DNA of 64,000 nt from Galerina marginata (lineage: Eukaryota; Basidiomycota; Agaricomycetes; Agaricales; Galerinaceae): positions 1,736,001-1,800,000 of the forward strand of contig JAECYW010000011.1 of NCBI GenBank assembly GCA_023014335.1. The letters are read 5' to 3'. A program made the translations under genes and the position numbers. Of the stretch, positions 46,831-57,742 are shown in pieces. Each line of letters begins with the position of its first letter. The stretch's first letter is position 1. The notes beneath the pieces are model-generated. The model was not told where the DNA came from, made no database searches, and was given only the letters and a program-made list of their open reading frames with translations.

Positions 46831-48127
46831 CTAATTACCTCCACAAATCGAAAGTTCCCGCATTTCCTGAAGTATCCCTTCCACCTGACGTTTTTAAAAT
46901 AAGTTAAAACATGTGTCATGAGTGAATCTAGTACCTGTGCATCTAGTTGACCAGCAGCATAATCGTCACGGACGTTATCGGCAAAGTAGCTATCAGGGAA
47001 GCATTCAGACTGAAGGTCATCTGGCGTACAATGGCTCTAATCACTGACCGCTGTACACCGCTGAGCTTTTCGTAACCTTCTTCCGCAAATTTAGCCTGCA
47101 TACGGATCATGGCTTCGAAGCTGGGGTCGAAATAAGGCACTCGAAGATCCAAGAGCTGGGGTAATTCGGCTATGAGTTGATCGTTGAGCATATCGAACAT
47201 TTCTTTGCATTCATCGTGTTCTTGCTGCGCCTAGTTGCGGGTAGATATTAGCAATTGCAGACGAAGCGTCTGTCATGAGACAAACTCTTGGCAACTTGGT
47301 TGGGTCTTCACTGGGCTTATCAATGAGTTTTCTGAGCTTACTTCTCGCTGAGTCGTAATCCAGAAGCTGAGAGAAGGAGTCAACCCAATGCACCCCTTTG
47401 ATAAACTGCCGACTACCTTCTTATTCCTTTTCGCTATGTGTTCGTTCACTACCGGGTAGTACGCGCACATTTTCCCTAATGGCTCAGAAATGGTTGTACG
47501 ATATGGTCCGTCCTAAATGTAGAAATAAGCCACGGAAGATAAGCGGCAGTAATCAAACAGAAATATGCACAAGTTCTCGAGTGAAGGTAGTATCCAAGTC
47601 ATCGACAGATCGCTTGTACGCGTGGCCCGCCATAGCTCCGTCGGATGAACGATCAGCTGCACCGTAGAATGTCTCCAGTGTTTCAGCAATTCGACTTTGA
47701 GCAGCGGTCATCGCTAGAAGGTTCCCCGAAGTTCAGTATAACAGAGCGCAAGTAGTGAGAGCTTCCTTGCCTCGCATTGCATCCCAATAAGCCTTGCTGT
47801 CTTTCTGCAAAGCTTGGCATTCCTTCTCGAATCTGCGAAGGATGAAACCAAGAGGTCACGATCATGCGTTTGGTGATACGATCCATAACCGGAACGTACA
47901 TGCGATACTTCGCCTCTTCATCAGTAAATTCCCGGTCAACTGTCCTTTCAATTTGACCTGTCTTTTGCAACAGCTACAGAAGGGACTTGTGAATTTGCGA
48001 CCATTAGGGGCAAAGGAAGCCGCGTACGGTCGTTCCAGCCCTGTTGACAGATTTCTTGAAACTAAAGCGAGTCAGAGAAACCGCCAAAGACAATGTTTTG
48101 ACCGAATGCTTACCCAGCCCAACTCAT
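46831..48127 (-). CDS. hob3: BAR-domain protein Rvs161/Hob3 (amphiphysin-like)
   Basis: Ten exons (48127-48114, 48061-48028, 47973-47900, 47832-47771, 47713-47571, 47512-47417, 47366-47286, 47230-47049, 46989-46935, 46884-46831) give 264 aa, the length of fungal Rvs161/Hob3, with no break. The start MSWAGFKKSVNRAGTTLLQK is the membrane-inserting N-terminal helix. The BAR domain follows (TVDREFTDEEAKYR, AMTAAQSRIAETLETFYGAA, GHAYKRSVDDLD, LLDYDSARSKLRKL, AQQEHDECKEMFDMLNDQLI, DLRVPYFDPSFEAM). The end VEGILQEMRELSICGGN is also characteristic; no SH3 domain, so it is Rvs161-type and not Rvs167. It bends membranes during endocytosis, cell fusion and actin organisation. The first coding exon is 14 nt. 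Intron 4 (47714-47770) begins GC, not GT, with consensus GCAAGG. Confidence 0.93.
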
Positions 48128-48514
48128 TGGCAAGAGGATGAATGGTAGTTGCGTCCTGAAGTAACTGCAACACCATCAAGCTTGACACCCGTGCTTAGTC
48201 ACCATCTTGGTATTCGAAAGTCCCACCATCGAAATTCGTTCAATCTCACCCTGATCTCACCAGGAAGACTCACCTTATCGACTACTATTAGTAGTACTCA
48301 CTCGCTGCAGTTAGACCAGTTCCTGATGGACAACTACTTTCTGCTGAAATTTATTGGAAATTTATCGGGGCAGTCATGGAAATCCACAACTGTCACGGTC
48401 ACCTGACCTAAGTACCGATGATGGGCAGGAATCGAAACCTGCTGTTGCGTCTGACCTCATAAATGCCAATGGCATCCCCTATTCGCATTGTCTCCCTCTC
48501 AGAGTTTTCCAGCG
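48128..48514. promoter_or_regulatory. Divergent promoter, Rvs161 / UVE1
   Basis: 387 bp between opposite start codons. It includes CT-rich tracts typical of fungal promoters and a tactattagtagta inverted repeat near 48280-48296. No specific binding site identified. Confidence 0.4.
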
Positions 48515-50384
48515 ATGAATGGTCTGGTTTCGCAGCTGAATCACCCTCTCCGTCGGAGCGCTCGCCTGCTGTCAGTCTCGTCGATTCAGGTTGACACAAA
48601 TCCCGACTTGTCGCAATCCACTCCAACCACAGTTCCACGAAAGCGAAGGAATTCCGAGCGTGACTCCAATTCAAACCCACTAACAGACGAGGGCCATGTG
48701 CCTCTTCCAGCTAGCAAGAGATTCTCCACTATCAACCCGGCGGCCAGAAAATCTGACACTCTCAAGGACCTCACCAGGTCTGTTAAATCCAAGGCGAAAT
48801 CTAATCCCAAGCCGGATCCGGTTTACTCGATTCCCGATGTTGAGAGGAAGGAAACCCAGTTCAAAGGAAGACTTGGTGGGCCTTCTGTACAACGTTGTCA
48901 ACTTATCCAACTTCTGACAAAATATCTGTGAATTTACAAGGCTATGCATGTCTCAACACGGTTTTACGAAACAAGAAGCCGCCCTCAGCATCAGTTTTCT
49001 GCTCGAGGACATGTCGGTAAGTCCTTGAATATTCCTTGACTTTTAGAACTGCATCGAAACCTTACAGTCTCGACTCCCTCCGTAAAAATGGATTGGATTG
49101 GGTCAAGGAATTGGGACGAAAGAACGTGGAAGACTTGTTAACCATCATACAATGGAACGAAGATAACGTAAGAACTGCAATCATTTCTTGAAGGCTGGTT
49201 GACTAAAGCGTGCTTTGCAGAATATACGATTCTTCAGACTGTCATCAGAAATGTTTCCTTTTGCGTCTCATGCTGTTCATGGGTATTCCTTAGAATATTG
49301 TGCATCGCAACTAGCCTAAAGCTGGTGCCCTTGCCAATAAGTATAGGACACCGATTAACTGTTCACCCTGGTCAATATACGCAGCTGGGAAGCCCCAAAC
49401 CCGCTGTTGTCGAGGCCGCAGTTCGCGAATTGGTGTACCATTGTCAAATGTTGGACCTTATGTGCCTTGGGAAGGATAGTGTTATGGTTATACATGTAAG
49501 TTTTCTATCGCTGCCTTGGACTTTTCTACTGGTAATTGATTAATTGAAAGGGAGGTGGCGTATACAACGATAAACCCACGACTTTGCAGCGTTTAAAGGA
49601 AACTATTGGAACTCTCCCCAATAACGTTCGCAACCGCTTGGTTCTTGAGAATGACGAGGCTAGTTCGCATACGTCTGCTCGCATTTCCCCCTCATTCAAA
49701 TTCTTCTCAGATGTGCTACAATGCCGAAGATCTGTTACTCGTTTGCGAAGAACTTGATGTACCCTTGGCGTTTGGTACGTGGGTTGAACCGAACCGAACC
49801 TGTTTATGGGACATTAAATGTCACGTAGATTATCACCATGATGCACTCTATCCATCCTCCATTCCACCAAGCGCCATCATAAAGCGGGCGAATGCGATCT
49901 GGACTCGTCGCGGCATAAAACCCAAGCAGCATCTGAGTGAGCAGCGTCCTGGGGCCGTCACTCTAATGGAACGGAGAGCTCATGCCGACCGATGTGAAAA
50001 TCTACCAGAAGACCTGCCTCTTGATATGGGTCAGTCAGATCTCGTATAGCTTCTGCTACTTTTTTCAACATACAACCTTCTAGATCTTATGATTGAGGTT
50101 TGTGAACCTGACTAGCCGAATGAGCCAGTTTCACTCACTTACTGTGACAACGTCGATAGGCCAAAGATAAAGAGCAGGCCGTTTTATATTTGCATCGAAT
50201 GTACAACCTGAAACCAGTGATCCATGGTATGAAGTTTGTGCTCAGCCTCGCGCCTTATTAATGACTTTGCCGATATTCAGCCTCTCTCCGACCCGCTGCA
50301 ATCAACCCTACCACACAGACAAATGGTCGCAAATCGAACAAACGTGGACGAGCAACACCACTGAAGGAACGGGGCGTTGAATAA
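48515..50384 (+). CDS. uve1: UV-damage endonuclease UVE1/UVDE, frame breaks in exon 4
   Basis: Ten exons (48515-48875, 48941-49016, 49068-49167, 49221-49495, 49551-49658, 49711-49774, 49829-50029, 50084-50097, 50160-50226, 50281-50384) encode about 455 aa. After a basic N-terminal region with nuclear-type patches (PRKRRN) comes the UVDE TIM barrel: RLGYACLNT, VFCSRTCR, NIRFFRLSSEMFPFASH, GHRLTVHPGQYTQLGSPK, NRLVLENDE, MCYNAEDLL, DYHHDALYP, IKPKQHLSEQRPGAVTLMERRAHADRC. Metal-binding His/Glu/Asp residues of the family are present. It nicks DNA 5' to UV photoproducts. Exon 4 contains two extra bases (near 49315 and 49344), so as written it is frameshifted; removing both keeps the exon in phase. 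Intron 5 starts GC (GCTAGT), possibly another extra base. Exon 8 is 14 nt. Confidence 0.85.
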
Positions 50385-50857
50385 CGAGAACGACATTCTG
50401 GACGTGACAGAGCCTCTTCACTGGAATCAAACAGTAATTGTCATTCAGGACCTTCGAATACAGTATGGATATCTTATGCTTTCAAACGTCATTCTGTAAT
50501 ACATCTAAAAACAAGGCAGTCTTTAAATTGCCTCGTTTCGTGGAAACTGTGCATGTATCCTAATTTGAGCAGTGGAATATGGTATAGAGGCAAAGGCGCA
50601 GGGGTGTCCTTGAGTGGCTATGGAACATCAAAGTACGATAAAAAGCGGGCACGTTGAAATCGAGAGCACTAAATATCGTATAAGGGAATATAATGGATAT
50701 CGATATGATACATGGCAGAGATAAGAGCGTAGGAGAAAAAAAAATGCTGTGAATGAGGAAGCTAGAAAAGCCTGCGAATTGACAGAGCCATGCAAACACC
50801 AACGACACAACAAAATGAAGAGAACCCTATGTTTTCGATGCGAATTTTATGGACATG
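50385..50857. other. Convergent 3' intergenic region
   Basis: About 470 bp between the UVE1 stop (plus) and the stop of the next minus-strand gene. No coding signal; an A-rich run lies at about 50735. Confidence 0.5.
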
Positions 50858-53800
50858 TCAGAGGTTGGGATTGAAGCTGGTGACGGCCATCGAACCGAGC
50901 CATGCCATTTCCATGACCGCACGTCCGATAGGAGTGAGAACGGGGATGGTGTCGAAGGACTGGCTATCGTCATCTTCAGAAGGCTCTGCTGGTCTTGGGT
51001 TTGGTATGGTCCTCGACAAGCCCATCTTCTCGAATCCCTCCGGAATGAATTCGATGCCCGATTCGCGAGAATGGCAGACACCAATAACGTAATCGTCTTT
51101 ACGAATGGTGTCAGGGATACTGTCGTAGGCGTCCTTCAAAGGGCCCGACACCGCCAAACCAACATCTGGGATGCGAACGCCAGAGCCTTGTAGGTCGCGA
51201 TAGGCAAAAACTCGCCCGCTGATATGGAAGGAGTGAAGAAGGACAACTCGGTCGTTGACATTATCCCCAGATGAGACTGGAGATTCTTGAGATCGTTTCT
51301 TCTCTCCGGACTTCGATTTGCTGGATCCCTCTTCTTGGCTAACCGGAGGCGGGGTTACATGGGACCTCCAATAGATCAGAAGGTACTGTCGAGCGTTGGT
51401 GGGGATAGCAGGTGCGGAGTACGGGTACTTCTTTGCAGAACTTGGGTCTGTCTCGCCTGGCCAAAGAGGAAGGAGCATATAAAGTGCGTCGTCTGGAACC
51501 TCCTCGAAGATATCAATCTGGGTCTTATCAGAAGGGCGCTTGATATGCTTCTTGGGATGCTGATCCCTCTTACGCTTGTGCTGCCCGTTGTGGCTAGACG
51601 ACCCTTTAATCTCGCCAAGGGCAGGCAAAAGACCGACGTCCTGGAAGGACATGTTGAGGTCGTCGACGATACCCTTGCGCGTCTCAGAGTTAGAACGCGG
51701 CTGCGTGACGGGCCAGGGAGGATTGTACGACTGTTCATAGGGGTTTGGACGAGGTACACTGCGGTCGCTACCTTTGGACCTTCCCCATCCACCAAACAAT
51801 CCAGTGTGGGGATGCTCCTGATGGACAGATTCAAAAACCTCTGGAGGTAGAGCGGCGTAGGTTTCACGATGAGGAGTACGAGTCGGATACCGAGGACGCT
51901 CCTCTGAGCTGTCTTCATCGTCATAGTCGTCGTCGATGTCATAAACGCCACGCCTCCTCGGAGGACTACGATAGAAGTTGGCCCTAGAAATTGTGCGATC
52001 AGAGGACGTGGTTTCCTGGCTTAGGATGGATTGCTCTACGGAACCAACAGAGCCGGCTGAATTGGTAGCTTCCGTGTGTTCGGGGGTCGTAACGGCAGTC
52101 GAACTGTTGACGAGGGTACCACTGTCGCCGCTGGAGATAGCATTGGCCACGCTGCCAGCACTGCTACCCTCAGAACTATCGGGTAGGGGCTGCGCGGGGC
52201 CTGGGATATCCTTAGACTTGGACTCCTTGTGCTTGGAGTCTCTAGACTTTGACTCTCCTTTAGCTGTCAACCGTTTGACCGCCGGCGCTTCGACGGCTTT
52301 CCTCTTCCCTTTATCTTTGTCCTTCCTTTCCTTCTCTTTGCCCTTTGACCGTTGCCTCTCGTGCTCGTCCCTCCTCATCCTCTCGATGTCTTTGGGGCTT
52401 GTGCGACCAGTTATCGTCCAACAAACCGTGTGACTCGAGCTTTCCTTGTCGTGTTCGGTACTGGTGTAAGCTCGCTGTACCTTCCGAGTACCAAGCAAGA
52501 TCATGTTCCCCTTCTTGCGACTTCCCTCTGCAGAATCTTTTGAGGATACTTGCCCGACTGAAGAAGTGTTGTGGCGAAGGGATACCGCCGTGTCATGAGG
52601 CGAAGTAGCTCCGCCGGAATTGCCGTTAGCAGGGGGCCTGGTTCGGTAGTGACGACTAATAGAGAACGCTGCTGCCTTGGAATGTTTGTGAATGGTAATG
52701 GCAGGTCCATCTGCAGGATCCCGGTTGGTGGCGTTAAGGATATAAGGACTGCGGATATACGTGATATTGAGTCGTTGTTGGGGAGGTTTGCCCTGTTCCA
52801 CAGCTGAGACCAAACTATGGTTAACAATCTTTACTCGATATGAGAACGGAGAGATTACGAACGAATTGCATTCCTCCTATTCACTCTAAACTTCCCGCTC
52901 GCTCCGTTAAACCAGATTTCCTCAGAATCCAGAGCCATCCCCCTCCAGGGTTCCTTGTGAGGCTTCTCTTTGGATTTGACAGCGGCCGCCTTGTCCTTTC
53001 CCTCAGGTTTGTCGAAAAACGGAATGGGACCGTTACTGTGCTCTCCACTGGTGCTTGGTCGAGATGCGAAAAGAGTTGAGATGCTAGGACGTTCCCTCTC
53101 TCTCTCCTGACCGCCATTATGGTTACGGTTACTATCCTCGTCCTGACGATCCATTTCCCTTGTAAACCTCCACATTTGCCGCTGGTCCCGGAATTTTTGA
53201 TTCGACCATTGACCTACTATATTTTTATGCATGATGTCGATATTGCTAGAAACTGTGCTATGCCGTCTTGCAGGCACTTGCAGCACTTCCTTTACGGAAG
53301 GAATATAGCGAGGGTCGATGACCATTAAGGTTACCTTCCTCAACTATATCAGGCCATCTCTGATGGATCAAATCCCACAACGCCGTTGACTCCGTATTCT
53401 TGCAACCAGGATGTATCGAAGCCATCCATAGCAGACGTTCCTCTGGATGAAGTGCTTGGGTTAGAGGAGTTGGATGCAACGGCCGTTGAGCTAGAGCTTG
53501 CGACAGGCATGATAGGTGGTAGGTCCTTATCTCGTTGGATGGACCTTTTGCGGAGGTCTCGCCAATCTCCTTCACTCTCAGGTACAGAAGTTGGTGCTGG
53601 AGGAAGAGGGTGTTCGTCCGCCTGGCGATGACGCCGATGAATATGGACCAGGCCCTTGTGCGAAGGAGAAAGAATGCAGATCTTCCAAACTTCTGCTTGG
53701 TCGTCGGGTATTGACTGCGCTATATTCCCTAGCGCGGTGGTCAGGGTAAGACCTATCCGATGACTGTATTAGGGGATAGCCATCGCTAGGCTGCCCCTCC

Positions 53801-54927
53801 GTTCACCTTGATCCATCGTGAAACTCTCCCGGCTTGCGTTCGAAAAGTCGTAATATGTTCCACGGTCACTAGCCTCGTTGGCTACAGAGTCAATTTCAAT
53901 TTCAGGTTCGAAATCTTCATACCCATCGAATTCTTCTTCGGAAAGGTAGAGTGAGGACTCTTGATCCTGAGCTATAAAGTGGTTGGTTAAACTCGGGTCC
54001 CGAGGTTCTGGAGGGAGCGGATGCCGCCCAATCATGTCCTCGTCTTCGTCAGATGTAAGATCGTTGGCTGAGGTTTGTGGTGTGGTACTAGAATAACCAC
54101 TGATTCGAGAGTCGGCACGCGAATTGGTTCCTCTGAGTCTGGGAAGTGAAGAGACGGAAGCGGAAGCGGATGAAGTGCCAAAGGTATGAGTTGACATCGT
54201 ATCTGAGTCTCGTTCACGCGATGTTCCCTCTGCCTTGGCACCCTTGCCTGGCGGTTTTATTCGAGCGGGAGAGAAAGACGGCTGCCATTCTTCCAACCCC
54301 GAGGGTTGCGATTGATGACTGCGGGGGTAATGGCTACCGACCACAGACGGACGAGGAGTGGTATCCGGAATGAGGGAAAGTTCGTCAGAGTCCGCTTCGT
54401 CACGGGGTCGAGATAAAGGGTCGACGGGAGGAGGGAGAGAAGACGACGCCGGCGTGGAAGGAGCTGCACCGAAAGAGAATGTCTGAAGATCGTTTTGGGT
54501 GTACATGTCAGAATAGTTTGGCTTGGCTGAACGAGGCGACCTTGGAGGTGGAGCTAAACCACGAGAATACTGCATTTCTGGAGAATGTGAAGGGGATATA
54601 CTAAATGGAATGATGAGAATGGGTATGCAAGTGGTACAAAAAGGCGAATAAGACAGACTGTGAAATTTTGGGCTTGTTGGGCTCTTCGACATCGCGATGA
54701 CTGATTTTTCGGGCAATCAAACGTTTCGAATGAGAACTATCAAGGGAGGAGGGATCTGACAATGAGGAATGATCATCCCGAGACGAAAGGGATGATTGCG
54801 ACGAGAGGAGGTCGATGTTGGTCTGTTGGACGAGGGGTTGGCGTGAGGAGGACGAGGAGGATGTGGAGTCCTGCTGCCTGCCAGGGTTCTTGGTGACAAT
54901 CGACTTTGTGCGCTTGAAAATGTTCAT
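50858..54927 (-). CDS. Large low-complexity protein with conserved C-terminal region
   Basis: Four exons (54927-54655, 54569-53335, 53276-52859, 52814-50858) give about 1292 aa. The N-terminal half is Ser-rich and disordered. The middle has GTSAMDGFDTSWLQEYGVNG and EIWFNGASGKFRVNR. A Lys/Glu/Asp-rich stretch follows (RSKGKEKERKDKDKGKRKAV). The C-terminal about 250 residues look folded (DDALYMLLPLWPGETD, RQYLLIYWRS, DRVVLLHSFHISGRVFAYRD, VLTPIGRAVMEMAWLGSMAV). I recognise no named domain. Exon 2 needs four one-base removals: GGGG 53772-53775, CC 53757-53758, AA 53587-53588, GG 53352-53353. After that all four exons are in phase, so this looks like one gene split by insertions. The intron between exons 1 and 2 (85 nt) has a weak donor (GTCTTA). 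Confidence 0.6.
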
Positions 54928-57742
54928 GACTGGACGAGGAGAGAGCGAAAGAGAGAGAAGGAAAGGTGTGAAGTCGGTGGTGGTGGTGGGACCGTCTGTC
55001 TGTTTCTGTGCGACCAAACCTACCAAAGTTTGACCAACAAGGGAACAAGGGACGCAGACAATCAAAATACCGCCCGCACACGTGGCATTTTCCCCACGTG
55101 GTCTGCCATGTGCTACGGCAATCAAATATTCATCTCCTTTGTCCGAGGCACACGAGCTGCGTCACAAAATGGTATCGCTTGCGGGTGCTCAGAGTACGCT
55201 TCACTCTTTCAGTGCTTTGCTTGGGCATGAATCGCACCGGGATAGCCGCACCGCCGGACAGGGCTGGTCTGTTTGCTGGAAATCGTTCACGATATTTCCA
55301 GGGTTTTGGCCAGAGCAGGAAGGGCCCGCTATTCGCGTGGAATTTGTGAGTACTCATCCTGGAGATTTCCAAACCAGCCGGTGAAAACATTAAAAGCACG
55401 TTTCCGTCAACAGAAAATCTTTCTTTTATGAGAATGACTTGGCCGAAACGTGTCCAAACCTGCTCGATCTCTAGCGTCCTGTGTATCCTGCTGAGAAACA
55501 TGATCTGGTCTCCGCTTCCTCGCCTCCGTTTTGTTTGCTCGATTTCCCAGCAATGATGTGGACTTCCTCATTCGGCTGCCAGTGACATTCTGACGACCGT
55601 CTTTCCTTCGGTAACACCAAAGGCAATGGCACTGTAATCTCCCGCATCACCAAACATTTTTAGAAACTCGTGCTGAAAGGAGATTTCACTGGAAATCTGG
55701 GACCTTATCGCGGTTGTAGGCAACCGTTTACACTGACATCTCGTGGACCCACAATCCGTGGTTCTCTGAACCACCCTGTCCTCCTTTTTTCAATGAATCG
55801 ACTGCTTGAATCAAAAAAAAAAGTCTTCATTCTTGGGTTTATATCTACTTTCCTTCATGTCCCAAAGCAACAGCCGAGAGTGCTCTGTACTCCGTTCCCG
55901 TGTCCAGCTTAACACGTTTGATTTTGTGATTCAGATAGGTAATTATTCCTCCACTATTGTCTTGACGGTGACAGTACAACTGCCAGATCAACTACGGAGG
56001 AGCAGCAAAGCTATTTCGAACAGTCAAGCATCGGTTTCTGTAAAAGTTTGTCCAGCAGTTTGCAAAATGTGCGTAGAACTTTTTATCACAGACCGGAACT
56101 AATCACGATTTCTTTTGCCTGTTACAACCACTTAAATATGGGCCAGTCACCGTAACCGGGTTCGATCTTGACTGATATTCGATCTAGGTCAATCAACTTG
56201 GATGTTACGCCTCTTCCGGTAAAGCTTTTAATCCGATATCAAGGCTGAAAATGTCCCAGTTTACTATCGAACGCCTATTCACATGGAGTCTAATTGCTAT
56301 CTCGGGCCTTGCTGCCTATCGTCACTCTGCGGCTGTCGGAATATATGTACTTTCCCTCCAACGGCCAACTGCTCTTCACATACACACTTCTCAATTGTGT
56401 CCGTCACGGAGAGGTCATGCCACCACCTGCCGGCACCGATATTATCCACTTCTGCGACGTCTGCCACAAATGGCGGGCCACGTTTTGCGATAACATGTCC
56501 GCTTTCTTTCCCATCTTCTGTCAATTGGAGATTAGCTTCTCTACAACCGACGCATCATAGCACGTCGTGGAATTTAACACCCCGGATCATCATAACGTGC
56601 CTTTCATGATCATCGCTCCCGGTATATTTTTGCCTTTCGAGATTCCTTCTGGTGGGACACCCGTACATATCGCCTGACACTTTCTTTCCACCCAAACTAT
56701 TGGAACTTTGGATTCTGCGAGTGATGTTTTGCGGCCATCACCATTGCGCTTCGGTCAACCATTGCAGGACTATTTTGTCTCCAAATTTTCCAGAGCCCTC
56801 GGCCTTTCCACAATCCTTCGGAAGGCTGGGATTATATCGCCCAATACACGTTTCTTATCGTTCTTATCGTTTGCCCGTACAGTACCCATTAATTGTGCCG
56901 CTGATTCACCGTTGCAAACTTTGCAAACGTTCTGCATGCGCGAGATTTTATGCCCTAATGGGTAACTTTACCGAACGAACGCCTCCGATACCTTGGCTAT
57001 CATGATGAAGCTCAACGGTCGTTGTATATCTGCCTGTGGCGCTGGTATCTATATTAATTCCATTTTCTCGCAGACGGGCTGATAACGTTCTACCGATAAA
57101 ACATCGTAGTTTAAGGCGAAAATCAATAGCTGTTGAGTGTCTAATGTCCGTTTCTCTGCACCAGTGAAAGTACGCGATGAACATGAGTATTCGAAACCAA
57201 CCTCGTTCTTAGGCGCCTCTATTTTTGAGGAAGTCTTTCCAATGCAAAGGCTCGTAGAATAAAGCCGAGCTTGAACAGGCGCACTACTACCATGACAAGC
57301 ATACAAAGGGCTTGTTTTCAGGCAAGGACCAAGGTATCAAGTTCATTTGGGAGAAAGGGGAATACCAGCCTGAGGTACACCGTGCAAAATAATCTACAGA
57401 TCTGACCATCACAGTCGTACAGAGCTATATGCCGTCAAACATTGGAACCTCTTTCCTCCATGGAGTCAATCACTTTCGACCATGGCCGTTTCGTCCTGGC
57501 TAAACTGTACTTCCGGAGAGCTATCACGCCTCCACCAAAAAGCCTAAAGCCTAAACTATTTGACGTTGGTTGGTACTTGTTAAGTATCCCCAAGAACTCA
57601 GAGTAAGACCTTTTCTCTGCAAGTACAGTTTATCCTTGTAAGGAAACAAGTATGCCAAAACCGGTCACGTTGTACTGGAATGAGAGGCTACATACTAGTA
57701 CTGTATAGTCCAAATAACGGATTTGAACCACATGCAGTTTAT
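54928..57742. other. Intergenic 2.8 kb, weak degenerate GFA-like trace
   Basis: No supported gene. In 56250-56570 three overlapping plus frames contain cysteine-rich pieces (NCVRHGEV, HFCDVCHKWRATFCDN) that recall Mss4-like/GFA (CENP-V) zinc sites, but the spacing is not met in one frame and no start or splice sites fit, so at best it is a decayed copy. The region upstream of 55130 is the promoter of the preceding minus-strand gene. Confidence 0.45.

Noticed and set aside
55130..55501. 124-codon minus ORF upstream of the low-complexity gene
   Set aside because: No domain or coding features; overlaps other equally long frames; probably promoter DNA.
56250..56570. Cys-containing pieces resembling a GFA/Mss4-like (CENP-V) zinc domain
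   Set aside because: Pieces fall in three frames, the first CxC site is not met and there is no start or splice pattern; mentioned only as a weak trace.
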